Origin: an uncultured Alphaproteobacteria bacterium
GTDB lineage: Bacteria > Pseudomonadota > Alphaproteobacteria > HIMB59 > GCA-002718135
Assembly: GCA_902524385.1 (NCBI GenBank)
Contig: CABZCZ010000012.1
Location: 1-46,873 of the forward strand
DNA length: 46,873 bases
Direction: 5' to 3'
Part shown: piece by piece, positions 16,221 to 24,259 of the stretch
Layout: the number at the start of each line of letters is the position of its first letter
How positions within the stretch are numbered: the first letter of the stretch is position 1
Translations under genes and position numbers: made by a program
The notes under the pieces: model-generated
What the model was told of the DNA's origin: nothing
What the model saw: only the letters and a program-made list of their open reading frames with translations
The model's database searches: none

Positions 16221-16989
16221 TTTTAATTATCAATATTCCAAAAACAAAAAAAGGTATACATAGTATTTGACCCATTGAAATAAAATTAAAAAATAATCCT
16301 AGGTGCAAATCTGGTTCTCTGACGTATTCAATTAAAAATCTAAATATTGAATACAATATTAAAAATAGACCACTAATTGCTCCATAAATTTTGTATTTTT
16401 TAATCTTATAAAAATAGATTAATAATATGAGAAATAAAATAATTCCCTCAAGAAAAGCTTCATATATTTGAGAAGGATGTCTTGGTATATTATCTATTGA
16501 TGGATAAATAACTGAAATATAAAAATCGGTTGGTTTACCTATTAGCTCTGTATTAATAAAGTTTGCAATTCTCCCAAAGAATAATCCTATAGGAGCAACA
16601 ATTGAAACTAAATCAGATAGGTAGAAAAAGCTTTTTTCATTAATTTTTGCAAATATAAAAGTACTTATTATTATACCCGTCAACCCACCATGAAATGACA
16701 TACCTCCGTTCCAAATTTCAAATAGATAAAAAGGATTAGTTAAAAATTCATAAAGTTGATAAAAAATAACATAACCTGTTCGTCCTCCGATAATTACACC
16801 TAATACTGCCCAAATAAGAAAGCTATCTATATTTTTATTACTGTATTGATTTCCATAAATTGCGTTTAATCTTTTAATAATATAAATTCCTAAAAGAAAT
16901 CCCAAGATAAATGCTAAACTGTACCATCTTATCTCAATGAAACCGATTGATAAGATGACAGGATCTATTGATGGTTGAATAAAATTCAT
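16198..16989 (-). CDS. lgt: Prolipoprotein diacylglyceryl transferase
   Basis: Inner-membrane enzyme that adds diacylglycerol to the lipobox cysteine of lipoproteins; 263 residues with seven hydrophobic spans. Seen: IRWYSLAFILGFLLG (24-38), the WNGGMSFHGGLTG signature (about 93-105, with the essential His of FHGG), and GRIANFINTELIGKPTD (about 139-155) with the conserved Arg-Asn-Asn/Glu residues. First gene of the leftward lgt-midA-pgeF run; 23 bases from the divergent UbiK-like gene. Confidence 0.96.
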   Translation of the reverse strand: MNFIQPSIDPVILSIGFIEIRWYSLAFILGFLLGIYIIKRLNAIYGNQYSNKNIDSFLIWAVLGVIIGGRTGYVIFYQLYEFLTNPFYLFEIWNGGMSFHGGLTGIIISTFIFAKINEKSFFYLSDLVSIVAPIGLFFGRIANFINTELIGKPTDFYISVIYPSIDNIPRHPSQIYEAFLEGIILFLILLIYFYKIKKYKIYGAISGLFLILYSIFRFLIEYVREPDLHLGLFFNFISMGQILCIPFFVFGILIIKNVKQKKN

Positions 16990-17012
16990 TTATCTATATT
17001 TAATATTATAAC

Positions 17013-17303
17013 ATGGTTGATAGAAACAAAATACTTTCCGATTTATCAAAATTTGCAGTTGATGCTATGAGCACTTTTTCAGGTATTAAAGAAGAAATTG
17101 AAACAATTGTATCTTTACGAGTTAACAAAATAATAAAAAAAATGAATCTTGTTAAAAAAGATGAATTTGATGCACTGAAAAAAATGGTGCAAAAAGTAAT
17201 GATGGAAAATGAAAAATTAAAAAAAACATCTTCAAGATCATTAAAATCTAAGAAAAAAACAGTTAAAAAGAAAAAAACTATTAAAAAGAAATCAAAAAGG
17301 TAG
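17013..17303 (+). CDS. UbiK-like accessory factor (BMFP family)
   Basis: 96-residue protein of PF04380. The core VSLRVNKIIKKMNLVKKDEFDALKKMVQKVMMENEKLK (about 35-70) has the family's KKDEFDALK...ENE coiled-coil pattern, and the start holds an amphipathic helix. The last 25 residues are almost all Lys with Ser/Thr, a basic tail seen in related marine genomes. UbiK in gammaproteobacteria helps aerobic ubiquinone synthesis and binds lipids; in alphaproteobacteria the role is less certain. It stands alone between lgt and the YbjN gene. Confidence 0.8.
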   Translation: MVDRNKILSDLSKFAVDAMSTFSGIKEEIETIVSLRVNKIIKKMNLVKKDEFDALKKMVQKVMMENEKLKKTSSRSLKSKKKTVKKKKTIKKKSKR

Positions 17304-17411
17304 GAATTCTCAACTAATTCACATTTTTTAAAGATTTTGCCTTGCAAAATACGAGTCTAATCTAGTAATCAAGATATAGTACTAATTATATGTGCCATGA
17401 CTATATAGTGT

Positions 17412-17900
17412 ATGCAAAATGAGAATATATTGTTAAATCCCATAGATATCATTGAAGATGTTATTCATCAAAAAAAATGGAATTTTAGTAGAGCTGCCGA
17501 TCATGAATTAGTTGCTGAGATAGCATCCCATTGGTGTGCTTACAGATTATATTTTACATGGTCTGAAAATATCAACGCTCTAAGTTTTTCAATAACTTTT
17601 GATATTAAGTTTCCAGTAACCAAACTCAATAAGGCGTATGAACTACTAGGACTTATAAATGAGAACTTATGGATTGGGCATTTTGATATAACAAGTAAAA
17701 ATGGTATCCCAGCTTTTAGACATACTTTATTATCAAATAATTCAACAGAAACATTGCACAAAAAATTTGAAGATCTTGTTGATATTGGAATTTATGAATG
17801 TGAAAAATTTTATCCAAGTTTTCAGCAAGTTCTCTTTGACGATATACCTCCTAAAGAAGCTATAAAATTTTCTAATTTTGAAGTTATTGGTAGAGCTTAA
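17412..17900 (+). CDS. YbjN-domain protein
   Basis: 162 residues, PF10722 type. Seen: HELVAEIASHWCAYRLYFTWSENINALSFSITFDIKFP with an aromatic/acidic pattern and LNKAYELLGLINENLWIGHFDI, both typical of the alphaproteobacterial YbjN group that sits next to proC. No catalytic residues are known; members are proposed to act as chaperone-like or motility/stress modulators. It lies 32 bases before proC on the same strand and 108 bases after the UbiK-like gene; that gap shows no RNA gene or clear hairpin. Confidence 0.85.
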   Translation: MQNENILLNPIDIIEDVIHQKKWNFSRAADHELVAEIASHWCAYRLYFTWSENINALSFSITFDIKFPVTKLNKAYELLGLINENLWIGHFDITSKNGIPAFRHTLLSNNSTETLHKKFEDLVDIGIYECEKFYPSFQQVLFDDIPPKEAIKFSNFEVIGRA

Positions 17901-17932
17901 TTTTTATTATAAAACTGCTATATTATAGATAG

Positions 17933-18748
17933 ATGAAAAATATCTTATTAATTGGATGTGGTCATATGGGAGGATCTTTAATGTCTGGATGGTTTAAATC
18001 CAAGAATTACGCCATCAGTGTTATAGATAAAAAAAAATATGCAACTCTTAAAAAAAGAAATAGAAATAAGAAAATAAAATTTTTTAAATCAATTGACGAT
18101 ATCAATAATCAAAATAATCTTGATTATATAATATTTGCAACTCGACCGATTGAATTAACAAATGTCTTTAAAGAATTAAAAAATGCAAATTTTAATAAAA
18201 AATCTATAGCAATAAGTGTAATAGCAGGCAAAAAAACAGAAATTTTTAAAAAAAATTTATTAAATATTAACAAAATTGTAAGAGTAATGCCAAACATGCC
18301 TGCTTTAATAGGAGATGGCGTTCATTGCATTTATACGAATAAATCTATTAACAAAAAAGAAATTAAAGAAATTGATAAATTGTTCTCTCTGAGTGGCAAA
18401 ACTCTTTTTTTTAATAGTGAAACTTTTATAGACAAGGCAACTGCTGTATCAGGGAGTGGTCCGGGGTTTATATTTCAATTAATTGATATTATGGAAAAAT
18501 CTGCAATTAATTTAGGTTTTTCCAAAAACACAGCTAAAATTTTAATTAATGAAACTTTTAGAGGTTCTGTAAATCTATTAAACTCTAATAATATTTCTGC
18601 TGAAAAAATGGTTGAAACTGTTGCCACTAGAGGAGGTACAACCGAAGCAGGTATTAAGAAAATGAAAATAAATAAAGTTGATAATATTTTTAATAAAGTT
18701 TTTAAGGCAGCATACACAAGAGCAAAACAACAAGGTGAAGGTAAGTGA
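17933..18748 (+). CDS. proC: Pyrroline-5-carboxylate reductase
   Basis: Last step of proline synthesis (P5C to proline with NAD(P)H); 271 residues. Motifs: Rossmann ILLIGCGHMGGSLMSGW (4-20), KIVRVMPNMPALIGDG (about 115-130), AVSGSGPGFIFQLIDIM (about 166-182) and the C-terminal MVETVATRGGTTEAGIKKM (about 223-241). It overlaps the COQ9-like gene by four bases (GTGA), so the ProC-COQ9-CsaA genes form one operon. ProC and the PutA of this window run opposite halves of proline metabolism. Confidence 0.96.
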   Translation: MKNILLIGCGHMGGSLMSGWFKSKNYAISVIDKKKYATLKKRNRNKKIKFFKSIDDINNQNNLDYIIFATRPIELTNVFKELKNANFNKKSIAISVIAGKKTEIFKKNLLNINKIVRVMPNMPALIGDGVHCIYTNKSINKKEIKEIDKLFSLSGKTLFFNSETFIDKATAVSGSGPGFIFQLIDIMEKSAINLGFSKNTAKILINETFRGSVNLLNSNNISAEKMVETVATRGGTTEAGIKKMKINKVDNIFNKVFKAAYTRAKQQGEGK

Positions 18749-19281
18749 AACAAAATAAAATATCCCTAGCAAAAAAGACTTTACAATATTTAGAGAAAAA
18801 AAAATTAAGAGACATTAATCTTAAAAATTTTTTGTCTAATAGTAAAGTGCCTAATATGAATAATAAAATTGATTTAATCTTAAATATAAATGACTTCTTT
18901 GATTTTCAATTAAAAAAAAATCTTGTTAATATAGAAAAGTCATCACAGAGAGATATGCTATTTGAAATTATGATGGCACGTTATGATATATTGAATGAAT
19001 ATAGAACTTCTGTAAAAAATATAATTAATCACTTTATGTCTAGACCACAAGAAGTATTAAAACTTATTCCTAAATTAATTGAGAGCAAAATTTTAATTGC
19101 TACTTTTGCAAATATAAATCCTAGTGGTATTCAGGGTGTTATAAAATTAAAAATTATTTTTGCGCTTTATTATATAACTCTAATTACTTGGTTTAATGAT
19201 GAAAATAAAAGTTTAGAAAAAACAATGAGTGCCTTAGATAAATATTTAAACAATATTGAAAAAGTTATAAAATTTTCATGA
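18745..19281 (+). CDS. COQ9-like (TetR-fold) ubiquinone biosynthesis protein
   Basis: 178 residues starting at a GTG that overlaps the proC stop. The central SSQRDMLFEIMMARYDILNEYRTSVKNI (about 65-93) and the C-terminal LKIIFALYYITLITWFNDENKSLEKTMSALDKYLNNIEK (about 132-172) match the alphaproteobacterial COQ9/TetR-type family, in which the W-x-x-D-x-S-x-x-L-x-K-T-M-x-x-L-D motif is characteristic. COQ9 presents lipid intermediates to the ubiquinone hydroxylase Coq7. The N-terminal DNA-binding helix-turn-helix is degenerate, which fits a lipid-binding rather than regulatory job. Confidence 0.8.
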   Translation: MKQNKISLAKKTLQYLEKKKLRDINLKNFLSNSKVPNMNNKIDLILNINDFFDFQLKKNLVNIEKSSQRDMLFEIMMARYDILNEYRTSVKNIINHFMSRPQEVLKLIPKLIESKILIATFANINPSGIQGVIKLKIIFALYYITLITWFNDENKSLEKTMSALDKYLNNIEKVIKFS

Positions 19282-19625
19282 GCTCTCACAATTTTATAAA
19301 TTACAAAGAATTTGAAAATGTAGATATAAGAATAGGAACAGTAATTGAAGCATATGAATACAATGAACTTAAAAAACCATCAATAATTTTGAAAATAGAT
19401 TTTGGTGAAAAAGTTGGTATAAAAAAAACTTCTGCACAATTACAAAAATATTATAAAAGTGATGAATTAATTAATAAGCAAGTTATTGCTGTTGTAAATT
19501 TTGAACCTAAACAAATTGGTAAAATTATTTCAGAAGTATTAGTTCTTGGTGTACCAGATTTAGAAAATGAACCAGTTTTATTGTCTCCAGATAAACTGGT
19601 AAATAATGGAGGCAAATTATTTTAA
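19278..19625 (+). CDS. csaA: tRNA-binding domain protein, CsaA family
   Basis: 115 residues forming a single OB-fold EMAP/Arc1p-like tRNA-binding domain. Seen: FENVDIRIGTVIEAYEYNELKKPSIILKIDFG (about 12-43), which holds the D-[IL]-R-[IV]-G-x-I/V motif, and AVVNFEPKQIGKIISEVLVLG (about 74-94), matching CsaA's V-x-N-x-x-P-[KR]-x-I/M-G. CsaA dimers act as tRNA-binding or export chaperones. Start ATG overlaps the COQ9-like stop (ATGA). Confidence 0.9.
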   Translation: MSSHNFINYKEFENVDIRIGTVIEAYEYNELKKPSIILKIDFGEKVGIKKTSAQLQKYYKSDELINKQVIAVVNFEPKQIGKIISEVLVLGVPDLENEPVLLSPDKLVNNGGKLF

Positions 19626-19627
19626 AA

Positions 19628-20920
19628 TTAAAGTGGCAGTAAAACTTTAATTTGAAGACCTCCTAGATTTGAGTCAGATAATTTAACATCACCTCCATGT
19701 GATCTAATAATATCCCTTGTAATAGTTAATCCTAAACCACTTTCTCCTTTAAGTTTGTTCCTGGAGGGATCTAAAGTAAAAAATGGTTTAAATACATCTT
19801 CATATTTATCTCTTGGTATACCCTCACCATCATCATTAAATTCAATGACACAGTCTTTTTCATTGGTATAAAGAATTATTTCAATTTTTTTTGCATATCT
19901 TTGTGAATTATCGATTATGTTATTGAAAGCTCTTTTAAGTTGGATCTGTCTACCAGAAGTTTGAATAGTGTTTTTTTCTTTTATATTTAACTTAACACCA
20001 TTTTTTTCAACAGTTTTTAAAATATCACAAATTAATTCATTTATTATAATTGTTTCTATTGGTTCAGGTGATTCTGTTTTTACAAAACTGACATAACTAT
20101 CTAACATTGAAGTCATTTCATTAACATCTACTTCTAGTTCAGATTTTGCTTTTTCATCTTTCATTAATGAAATTTGTAATTTCATTCTTGTTAAAGGCGT
20201 TCTAAGATCGTGGCTAACACCAGCTAGCATTTCTGTTCTTTGCTTTAAAAATCTTTTAATTCTTGTCCTCATCTGATTGAAAGCATTAGCAGTTTGCCTT
20301 ATTTCATATGCTCCCGCAGTCTTTATATCTGGAGCATCTAAACCTCTTCCAAATGTCTCAGCAATTATCGCCAGTTTTTTAAGGGGTCTTAATTGTCTAC
20401 TCATTAAAAAGTAAGACATAAAAAAAAGAATAATAGAAGCAAAAATCATCCAAAGTAGAAAGACAAAAGCAGATTCACTATATAGCCTATCTTTATCAAC
20501 ATTAATTTCTAAAATATCTCCCTCAATTTGAATATATATCAGAACACCCTCTTCAAGATTAGACAAATCATAATCAAACTTTCTTTTCAAATTACTTAAG
20601 GATTGATTTAATCTATTAGATAATATTCCTGAATTTAAACTAAATTTTGAAGACAATAATTGTTTATCACTAATAATATTGATTTTCATTTTAAAATCCT
20701 GATTTGCTATATTAATTGCATTATCTGTAAGATCACTATTAATTAATTTTACTAAAACATTAATATCAGCAGCCACAGATTCCGTTAGTCTTTTAGAAAT
20801 AATACTCCATGAGGTTTGATAGAAAACAAACGAAGTAAGTAGGACTATGATAATTATAGGTACAAAGATTATAATTATTGATCTTCCAATTAGAGTAGAA
20901 GGTATTATTTTTTTAATCAT
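19628..20920 (-). CDS. EnvZ-like sensor histidine kinase
   Basis: 430 residues: membrane span 1 (about 13-33), a periplasmic domain of about 115 residues, span 2 (about 152-173), a HAMP linker with MSRQLRPLKKLA, the H-box AGVSHDLRTPLTRMKLQ with phospho-acceptor H237, and an HATPase domain with N-box NNIIDNSQRY, DDGEGIP, and GESGLGLTI. The layout is that of EnvZ. It overlaps the regulator gene by one base and is the third gene of marR-ompR-envZ. What it senses is unknown. Confidence 0.93.
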   Translation of the reverse strand: MIKKIIPSTLIGRSIIIIFVPIIIIVLLTSFVFYQTSWSIISKRLTESVAADINVLVKLINSDLTDNAINIANQDFKMKINIISDKQLLSSKFSLNSGILSNRLNQSLSNLKRKFDYDLSNLEEGVLIYIQIEGDILEINVDKDRLYSESAFVFLLWMIFASIILFFMSYFLMSRQLRPLKKLAIIAETFGRGLDAPDIKTAGAYEIRQTANAFNQMRTRIKRFLKQRTEMLAGVSHDLRTPLTRMKLQISLMKDEKAKSELEVDVNEMTSMLDSYVSFVKTESPEPIETIIINELICDILKTVEKNGVKLNIKEKNTIQTSGRQIQLKRAFNNIIDNSQRYAKKIEIILYTNEKDCVIEFNDDGEGIPRDKYEDVFKPFFTLDPSRNKLKGESGLGLTITRDIIRSHGGDVKLSDSNLGGLQIKVLLPL

Positions 20921-21600
20921 TAACTTTCATTACAAATTAATTTATATCCTTTACCTCTAATAGTTTTAATAAATTGAGGTTGTTTTGCATTTGTTTCAAT
21001 TTTTTGTCTTAAACGCGTAACTTGTACATCAACTTTTCTAAGTTCAGTTTCATCAAATTCCTGATCTGCTAGTTCCTCTCTTAAAACAATATCATTCCTT
21101 TTATTTGTTAATTTTACAAGTAAATTATTTTCTCCTTCTGTTAAATAAATTAATCGATCATTTTTTTGTAATTTAAAATTAGATGTATCAAAGGTAAATT
21201 CTCCAAAAGAGATCTTAATATTTTTATTTTTAAGATTTTCAAATAAATCTAGTAAATTTTTAATTCTTAAAAATAATTCTTCTGGCTCAAATGGTTTAGA
21301 TAAATAATCATCAGCACCAATTTTTAATCCATCAATTTTATCTTTGTTTTCCCCCATTGCTGTAAGCATAATTATAGGCGTATTAGAAAATTGTTTTATA
21401 TGCTCAATTAGCTCTATACCATCACCACTAGGCATCATTCTATCAAGAATGATTAAATCAAATAAAACAAGAGATAAAATTTCTTTCGCTTCATTGTAAT
21501 CCTCACTTTGATAAACTTGTAAATTTTTTTCTGTTAAATAATCTTTAAGAAGTTCTCTCAATCTTTTATCATCATCAACAATCAAGATATTTTTATTCAT
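20920..21600 (-). CDS. OmpR/PetR-type response regulator
   Basis: 226 residues: receiver domain with acidic pocket VDDD (8-11), phosphoacceptor D53 (LIILDRMMPSGDG), the Thr of IIMLTAMGE and Lys of YLSKPFEPEEL, then an OmpR-type winged-helix domain (about 130-224) with ELRKVDVQVTRLRQKIE and TIRGKGYKL. With the MarR-family gene just upstream it matches the petP-petR pair, which in Rhodobacter capsulatus is needed for petABC expression. Whether it controls petABC 10 kb away here is an inference. Confidence 0.93.
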   Translation of the reverse strand: MNKNILIVDDDKRLRELLKDYLTEKNLQVYQSEDYNEAKEILSLVLFDLIILDRMMPSGDGIELIEHIKQFSNTPIIMLTAMGENKDKIDGLKIGADDYLSKPFEPEELFLRIKNLLDLFENLKNKNIKISFGEFTFDTSNFKLQKNDRLIYLTEGENNLLVKLTNKRNDIVLREELADQEFDETELRKVDVQVTRLRQKIETNAKQPQFIKTIRGKGYKLICNES

Positions 21601-21602
21601 TG

Positions 21603-22088
21603 TTATCTATTTATTTCATCAAACTTTTCTTTATTATTATCATCGACCATCTCATAAAGTACTTTTTTAAAACCATTTATATCTATCTCATTAAAATTTA
21701 ATAAAACATTACGTATTTTTTTTATCTGAATTTCAGATAATCTTTTCTCTAATTCTTGACCTTTTTTTGAAAGTATTAATTTCTTAGTACGTTTATCTTC
21801 ACCAACAGATAATATAATATATTTCTCGCTTACAAGTTGGTTTAATACTCTAGACAAACTTTGTTTAGTTATTTTCAATATCGAAAGAAGCTCTTTAATT
21901 GTAAGATTTTTTTGCTTTCCAACAAAATATATCACTCGATGATGTGCTCTGCCAAAATTTATTTTTTCTAAAACTTTATCAGGACCCTCTGTAAAATCTC
22001 TATATGAGAAGAATAATAGCTCTATAATCTTCCTAATTTCTCCCTCATTTAAAAAAAGAGGAGTTAACAATTTATTTAGGTCAGCCAT
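21603..22088 (-). CDS. petP: MarR-family regulator, PetP-like
   Basis: 161 residues, first gene of the regulator operon. The segment SYRDFTEGPDKVLEKINFGRAHHRVIYFVGKQ followed by LTIKELLSILKITKQSLSRVLNQLV (about 29-85) contains the R-D-F-T and GRAHHR motifs and the recognition helix that, from memory, mark the PetP group of alphaproteobacteria. PetP is required with PetR for cytochrome bc1 expression in Rhodobacter capsulatus. The start is 61 bases from the divergent ilvE start, and a 7-base inverted repeat (22089-22095 and 22114-22120) lies between. Confidence 0.82.
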   Translation of the reverse strand: MADLNKLLTPLFLNEGEIRKIIELLFFSYRDFTEGPDKVLEKINFGRAHHRVIYFVGKQKNLTIKELLSILKITKQSLSRVLNQLVSEKYIILSVGEDKRTKKLILSKKGQELEKRLSEIQIKKIRNVLLNFNEIDINGFKKVLYEMVDDNNKEKFDEINR

Positions 22089-22120
22089 ATTGACTTAATT
22101 ATGCATCACTGATAGTCAAT
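22089..22120. promoter_or_regulatory. Inverted repeat between marR-type gene and ilvE
   Basis: ATTGACT (22089-22095) and AGTCAAT (22114-22120) are perfect inverted 7-base arms separated by 18 bases, directly upstream of the MarR-type gene and of ilvE. TTGACT is also a fair -35 on either strand. It could be the autoregulatory operator of the MarR-family protein, or simply two opposed -35 elements. Confidence 0.45.
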
Positions 22121-22149
22121 TGTCATTAAAAAAAAAATTAATAAAGAAT

Positions 22150-23034
22150 ATGCTTAAATCATTTGAAAATAGAGATGGATGGATTTGGATGAATGGTAAA
22201 ATAATTCCATGGCAGGATGCAAATTCCCATGTAATCTCTCAAGGTCTTCATTATGCAAGCGCAGTATTTGAAGGTGAAAGGGCCTACAATGGTAAGATTT
22301 TTAAATCAGAGGAGCATACAAAAAGGTTTTTTAGATCCGCTGAAATAATTGGAATGGAAATTCCTTTCACGCATGATCAAATTAATAAAGCAAAATACGA
22401 ACTAATTGAAAAAATGAATTATAAAAATTGTTATGTAAGACCACTTGCCTGGAGAGGTGGAGATCAAATGGGTTTATCAACAGGTAAATCGAATATCAAT
22501 GTAGCCATTGCTGTTTGGGATGATTGGACAACTTATTTTAAAATTGAAGATCAAAAAGCAGGTTTAAGATTAATTACATCTCCTTGGAAAAGACCTGCAC
22601 CAGATACTGCTCCATATGAAGCAAAAGCTTCTGGACCATACATTATTTGTACGCTGTCAAAAGAATTTGCAGAAAAAAAAGGCTTTCATGATGCCTTGAT
22701 GTTAGATTACAGAGGTTATGTTGCTGAAGGAACAGGAGCAAACATTTTTTTTATTAAAGATAACAATATTCACACTCCTATTCCAGATTGTTTTCTTAAT
22801 GGCATTACTCGTCAAACCGTTATTGAAATGGCAACTAATCAAGGTTTTGAAATAACAGAAAAGCATCTAATACCTGAAGAAATTGGAAATTATGATGAAG
22901 CCTTTTTAACAGGAACTGCCGCAGAAATTACTCCTATTAAATCTATTGATGATTTTAAATATAATACTGGTGATAATACTACCACTTTTAAATTTATGAA
23001 TGATTTTAGCGATATGGTTAAAAACGCTATCTAG
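22150..23034 (+). CDS. ilvE: Branched-chain amino acid aminotransferase
   Basis: PLP enzyme (fold type IV) that interconverts Leu/Ile/Val and their 2-oxo acids; 294 residues from the ATG at 22150, chosen because it gives the usual short lead before DGWIWMNGKIIPW. An in-frame TTG at 22120 would add ten basic residues. Motifs: SQGLHYASAVFEGERAY (with the substrate loop), RPLAWRG, the PLP lysine in YEAKASGPYI, and the C-terminal LTGTAAEITPIKSI. Divergent from the PetP-like operon, as in several alphaproteobacteria, and overlaps the convergent moaE by eight bases. Confidence 0.94.
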   Translation: MLKSFENRDGWIWMNGKIIPWQDANSHVISQGLHYASAVFEGERAYNGKIFKSEEHTKRFFRSAEIIGMEIPFTHDQINKAKYELIEKMNYKNCYVRPLAWRGGDQMGLSTGKSNINVAIAVWDDWTTYFKIEDQKAGLRLITSPWKRPAPDTAPYEAKASGPYIICTLSKEFAEKKGFHDALMLDYRGYVAEGTGANIFFIKDNNIHTPIPDCFLNGITRQTVIEMATNQGFEITEKHLIPEEIGNYDEAFLTGTAAEITPIKSIDDFKYNTGDNTTTFKFMNDFSDMVKNAI

Positions 23035-23446
23035 AATTTTCTAACCATTCATCATCTTTAAAATAAAATTCATTCTTCCAGAATGGAGCATCTTTTTTTA
23101 AATAATTCATAATAAACTCACAAGCTTCAAAGCTATTTTTTCTATGCTGTGAAAAACAACAAACTAAAACAATTTTTTCATTAACAATTAATTTTCCATA
23201 TCTATGAATTATCAAAGTATCAATTAAACTCCATTTTTTAGTCGCGTTACTTTCAATTTTTGACAATTCTTTAAATGCCATTTCTTCATAAACTTCTAAA
23301 TTTAAATATTTAACATCTTTATTATTATTTAAATCTCTTACGTAACCAACAAAAGATGTTAGTGCTCCAATGTCTGAATGTTTATTTTTAATTTTCTCAA
23401 TTTCTTCTTCTAAATTAAAATTTTTTTTTTGTATTTTTATCATCAC
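23027..23446 (-). CDS. moaE: Molybdopterin synthase large subunit MoaE
   Basis: 139 residues; with MoaD transfers sulfur into precursor Z to form molybdopterin. Seen: GALTSFVGYVRDLNN (about 27-41), LNLEVYEEMAFKEL (about 48-61), IIHRYGKLIVNEKIVLVCCFSQHRKNSFEACEFIMNYLKKDAPFWKNE (about 79-126) with the catalytic Lys pair of KKDAPFWK. It follows moaD with a four-base overlap. Other molybdopterin genes are not in the window. Confidence 0.95.
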   Translation of the reverse strand: MMIKIQKKNFNLEEEIEKIKNKHSDIGALTSFVGYVRDLNNNKDVKYLNLEVYEEMAFKELSKIESNATKKWSLIDTLIIHRYGKLIVNEKIVLVCCFSQHRKNSFEACEFIMNYLKKDAPFWKNEFYFKDDEWLENSR

Positions 23447-23688
23447 CCACCACTAACTGGTGGAAAGATTGCTATTTCATCAATTGGTTTTAAATTCAAA
23501 TTTTCTGAAACATATTCCTGATTAACTGCAAATCTTAAAACATCTTGTAAAAAATGTTTTTTTAGCTCTGGATATAAATTTTCTAAATACCTTTTTAATT
23601 CTTGCATGTTTTTAGGGTGATTTATATCAATTATTTCATAATCTTTATTTGTTATATCCTTAATCCAAGCAAAATATCGAATTCTCAT
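23443..23688 (-). CDS. moaD: Molybdopterin synthase sulfur carrier MoaD
   Basis: 81-residue ubiquitin-like protein ending in the required Gly-Gly (FPPVSGG). MRIRYFAWIKD at the start and EIAIFPPVSGG at the end are the family hallmarks. The terminal glycine is thiocarboxylated and donates sulfur in the MoaE complex. One base after pgsA and four-base overlap with moaE. Confidence 0.95.
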   Translation of the reverse strand: MRIRYFAWIKDITNKDYEIIDINHPKNMQELKRYLENLYPELKKHFLQDVLRFAVNQEYVSENLNLKPIDEIAIFPPVSGG

Positions 23689-23689
23689 T

Positions 23690-24232
23690 TTAAAAATGTT
23701 TTATTGACCTTTTAATATAATCATAGGCTGTATAGAGGGTCAGAATTCCAGCAATCCATAGAAAAGTCTTACCTAAATAAATAATAAATAATAAATTTAG
23801 ATTACTCTCGGATAATATAAGTAAACCAAGTGCAGCTAGTTGAAGAAAGGTTTTTGCTTTAGCAATTCTTGAGACTGGTATACTGATTTTTATTCCTGCT
23901 AAATATTCCCTTAAACCAGATACTGTTATTTCTCTTAATAATATTATAAGGGCTGGAATAGTGTCCCAGTCTTTTATTACACCTTTAGAAGTTAAAATAA
24001 GAATCACTGCTGCTACTAATAACTTATCTGCAATTGGATCTAAAAATGTTCCAAAATTTGTTACTTCATTTCTTAGTCTAGCTAAATAACCATCAAAGTA
24101 ATCTGTTATTCCGGCTAAACAAAATAATATAAATGCAATCCAACCAAAGTATGGATTCGTAAGGTATATACAAAGAACTATAATCGGGATTATAGCAATT
24201 CTAATTATTGTTAGAATATTGGAGATATTCAT
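23690..24232 (-). CDS. pgsA: CDP-diacylglycerol-glycerol-3-phosphate 3-phosphatidyltransferase
   Basis: 180-residue inner-membrane enzyme that makes phosphatidylglycerol phosphate. The CDP-alcohol phosphotransferase motif D-G-x2-A-R-x8-G-x3-D-x3-D is seen as DYFDGYLARLRNEVTNFGTFLDPIADKL (about 43-70). Four or five hydrophobic spans. Lies between uvrC and moaD; the order uvrC-pgsA-moaD-moaE is common in alphaproteobacteria. Confidence 0.95.
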   Translation of the reverse strand: MNISNILTIIRIAIIPIIVLCIYLTNPYFGWIAFILFCLAGITDYFDGYLARLRNEVTNFGTFLDPIADKLLVAAVILILTSKGVIKDWDTIPALIILLREITVSGLREYLAGIKISIPVSRIAKAKTFLQLAALGLLILSESNLNLLFIIYLGKTFLWIAGILTLYTAYDYIKRSIKHF

Positions 24233-24259
24233 TTCTATTCTTTGTAGATGAAGAATTTT

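Noticed and set aside
17304-17411. RNA gene in the gap before the YbjN gene
   Set aside because: No cloverleaf, strong stem or GC-rich structure could be found; it appears as plain AT-rich spacer.
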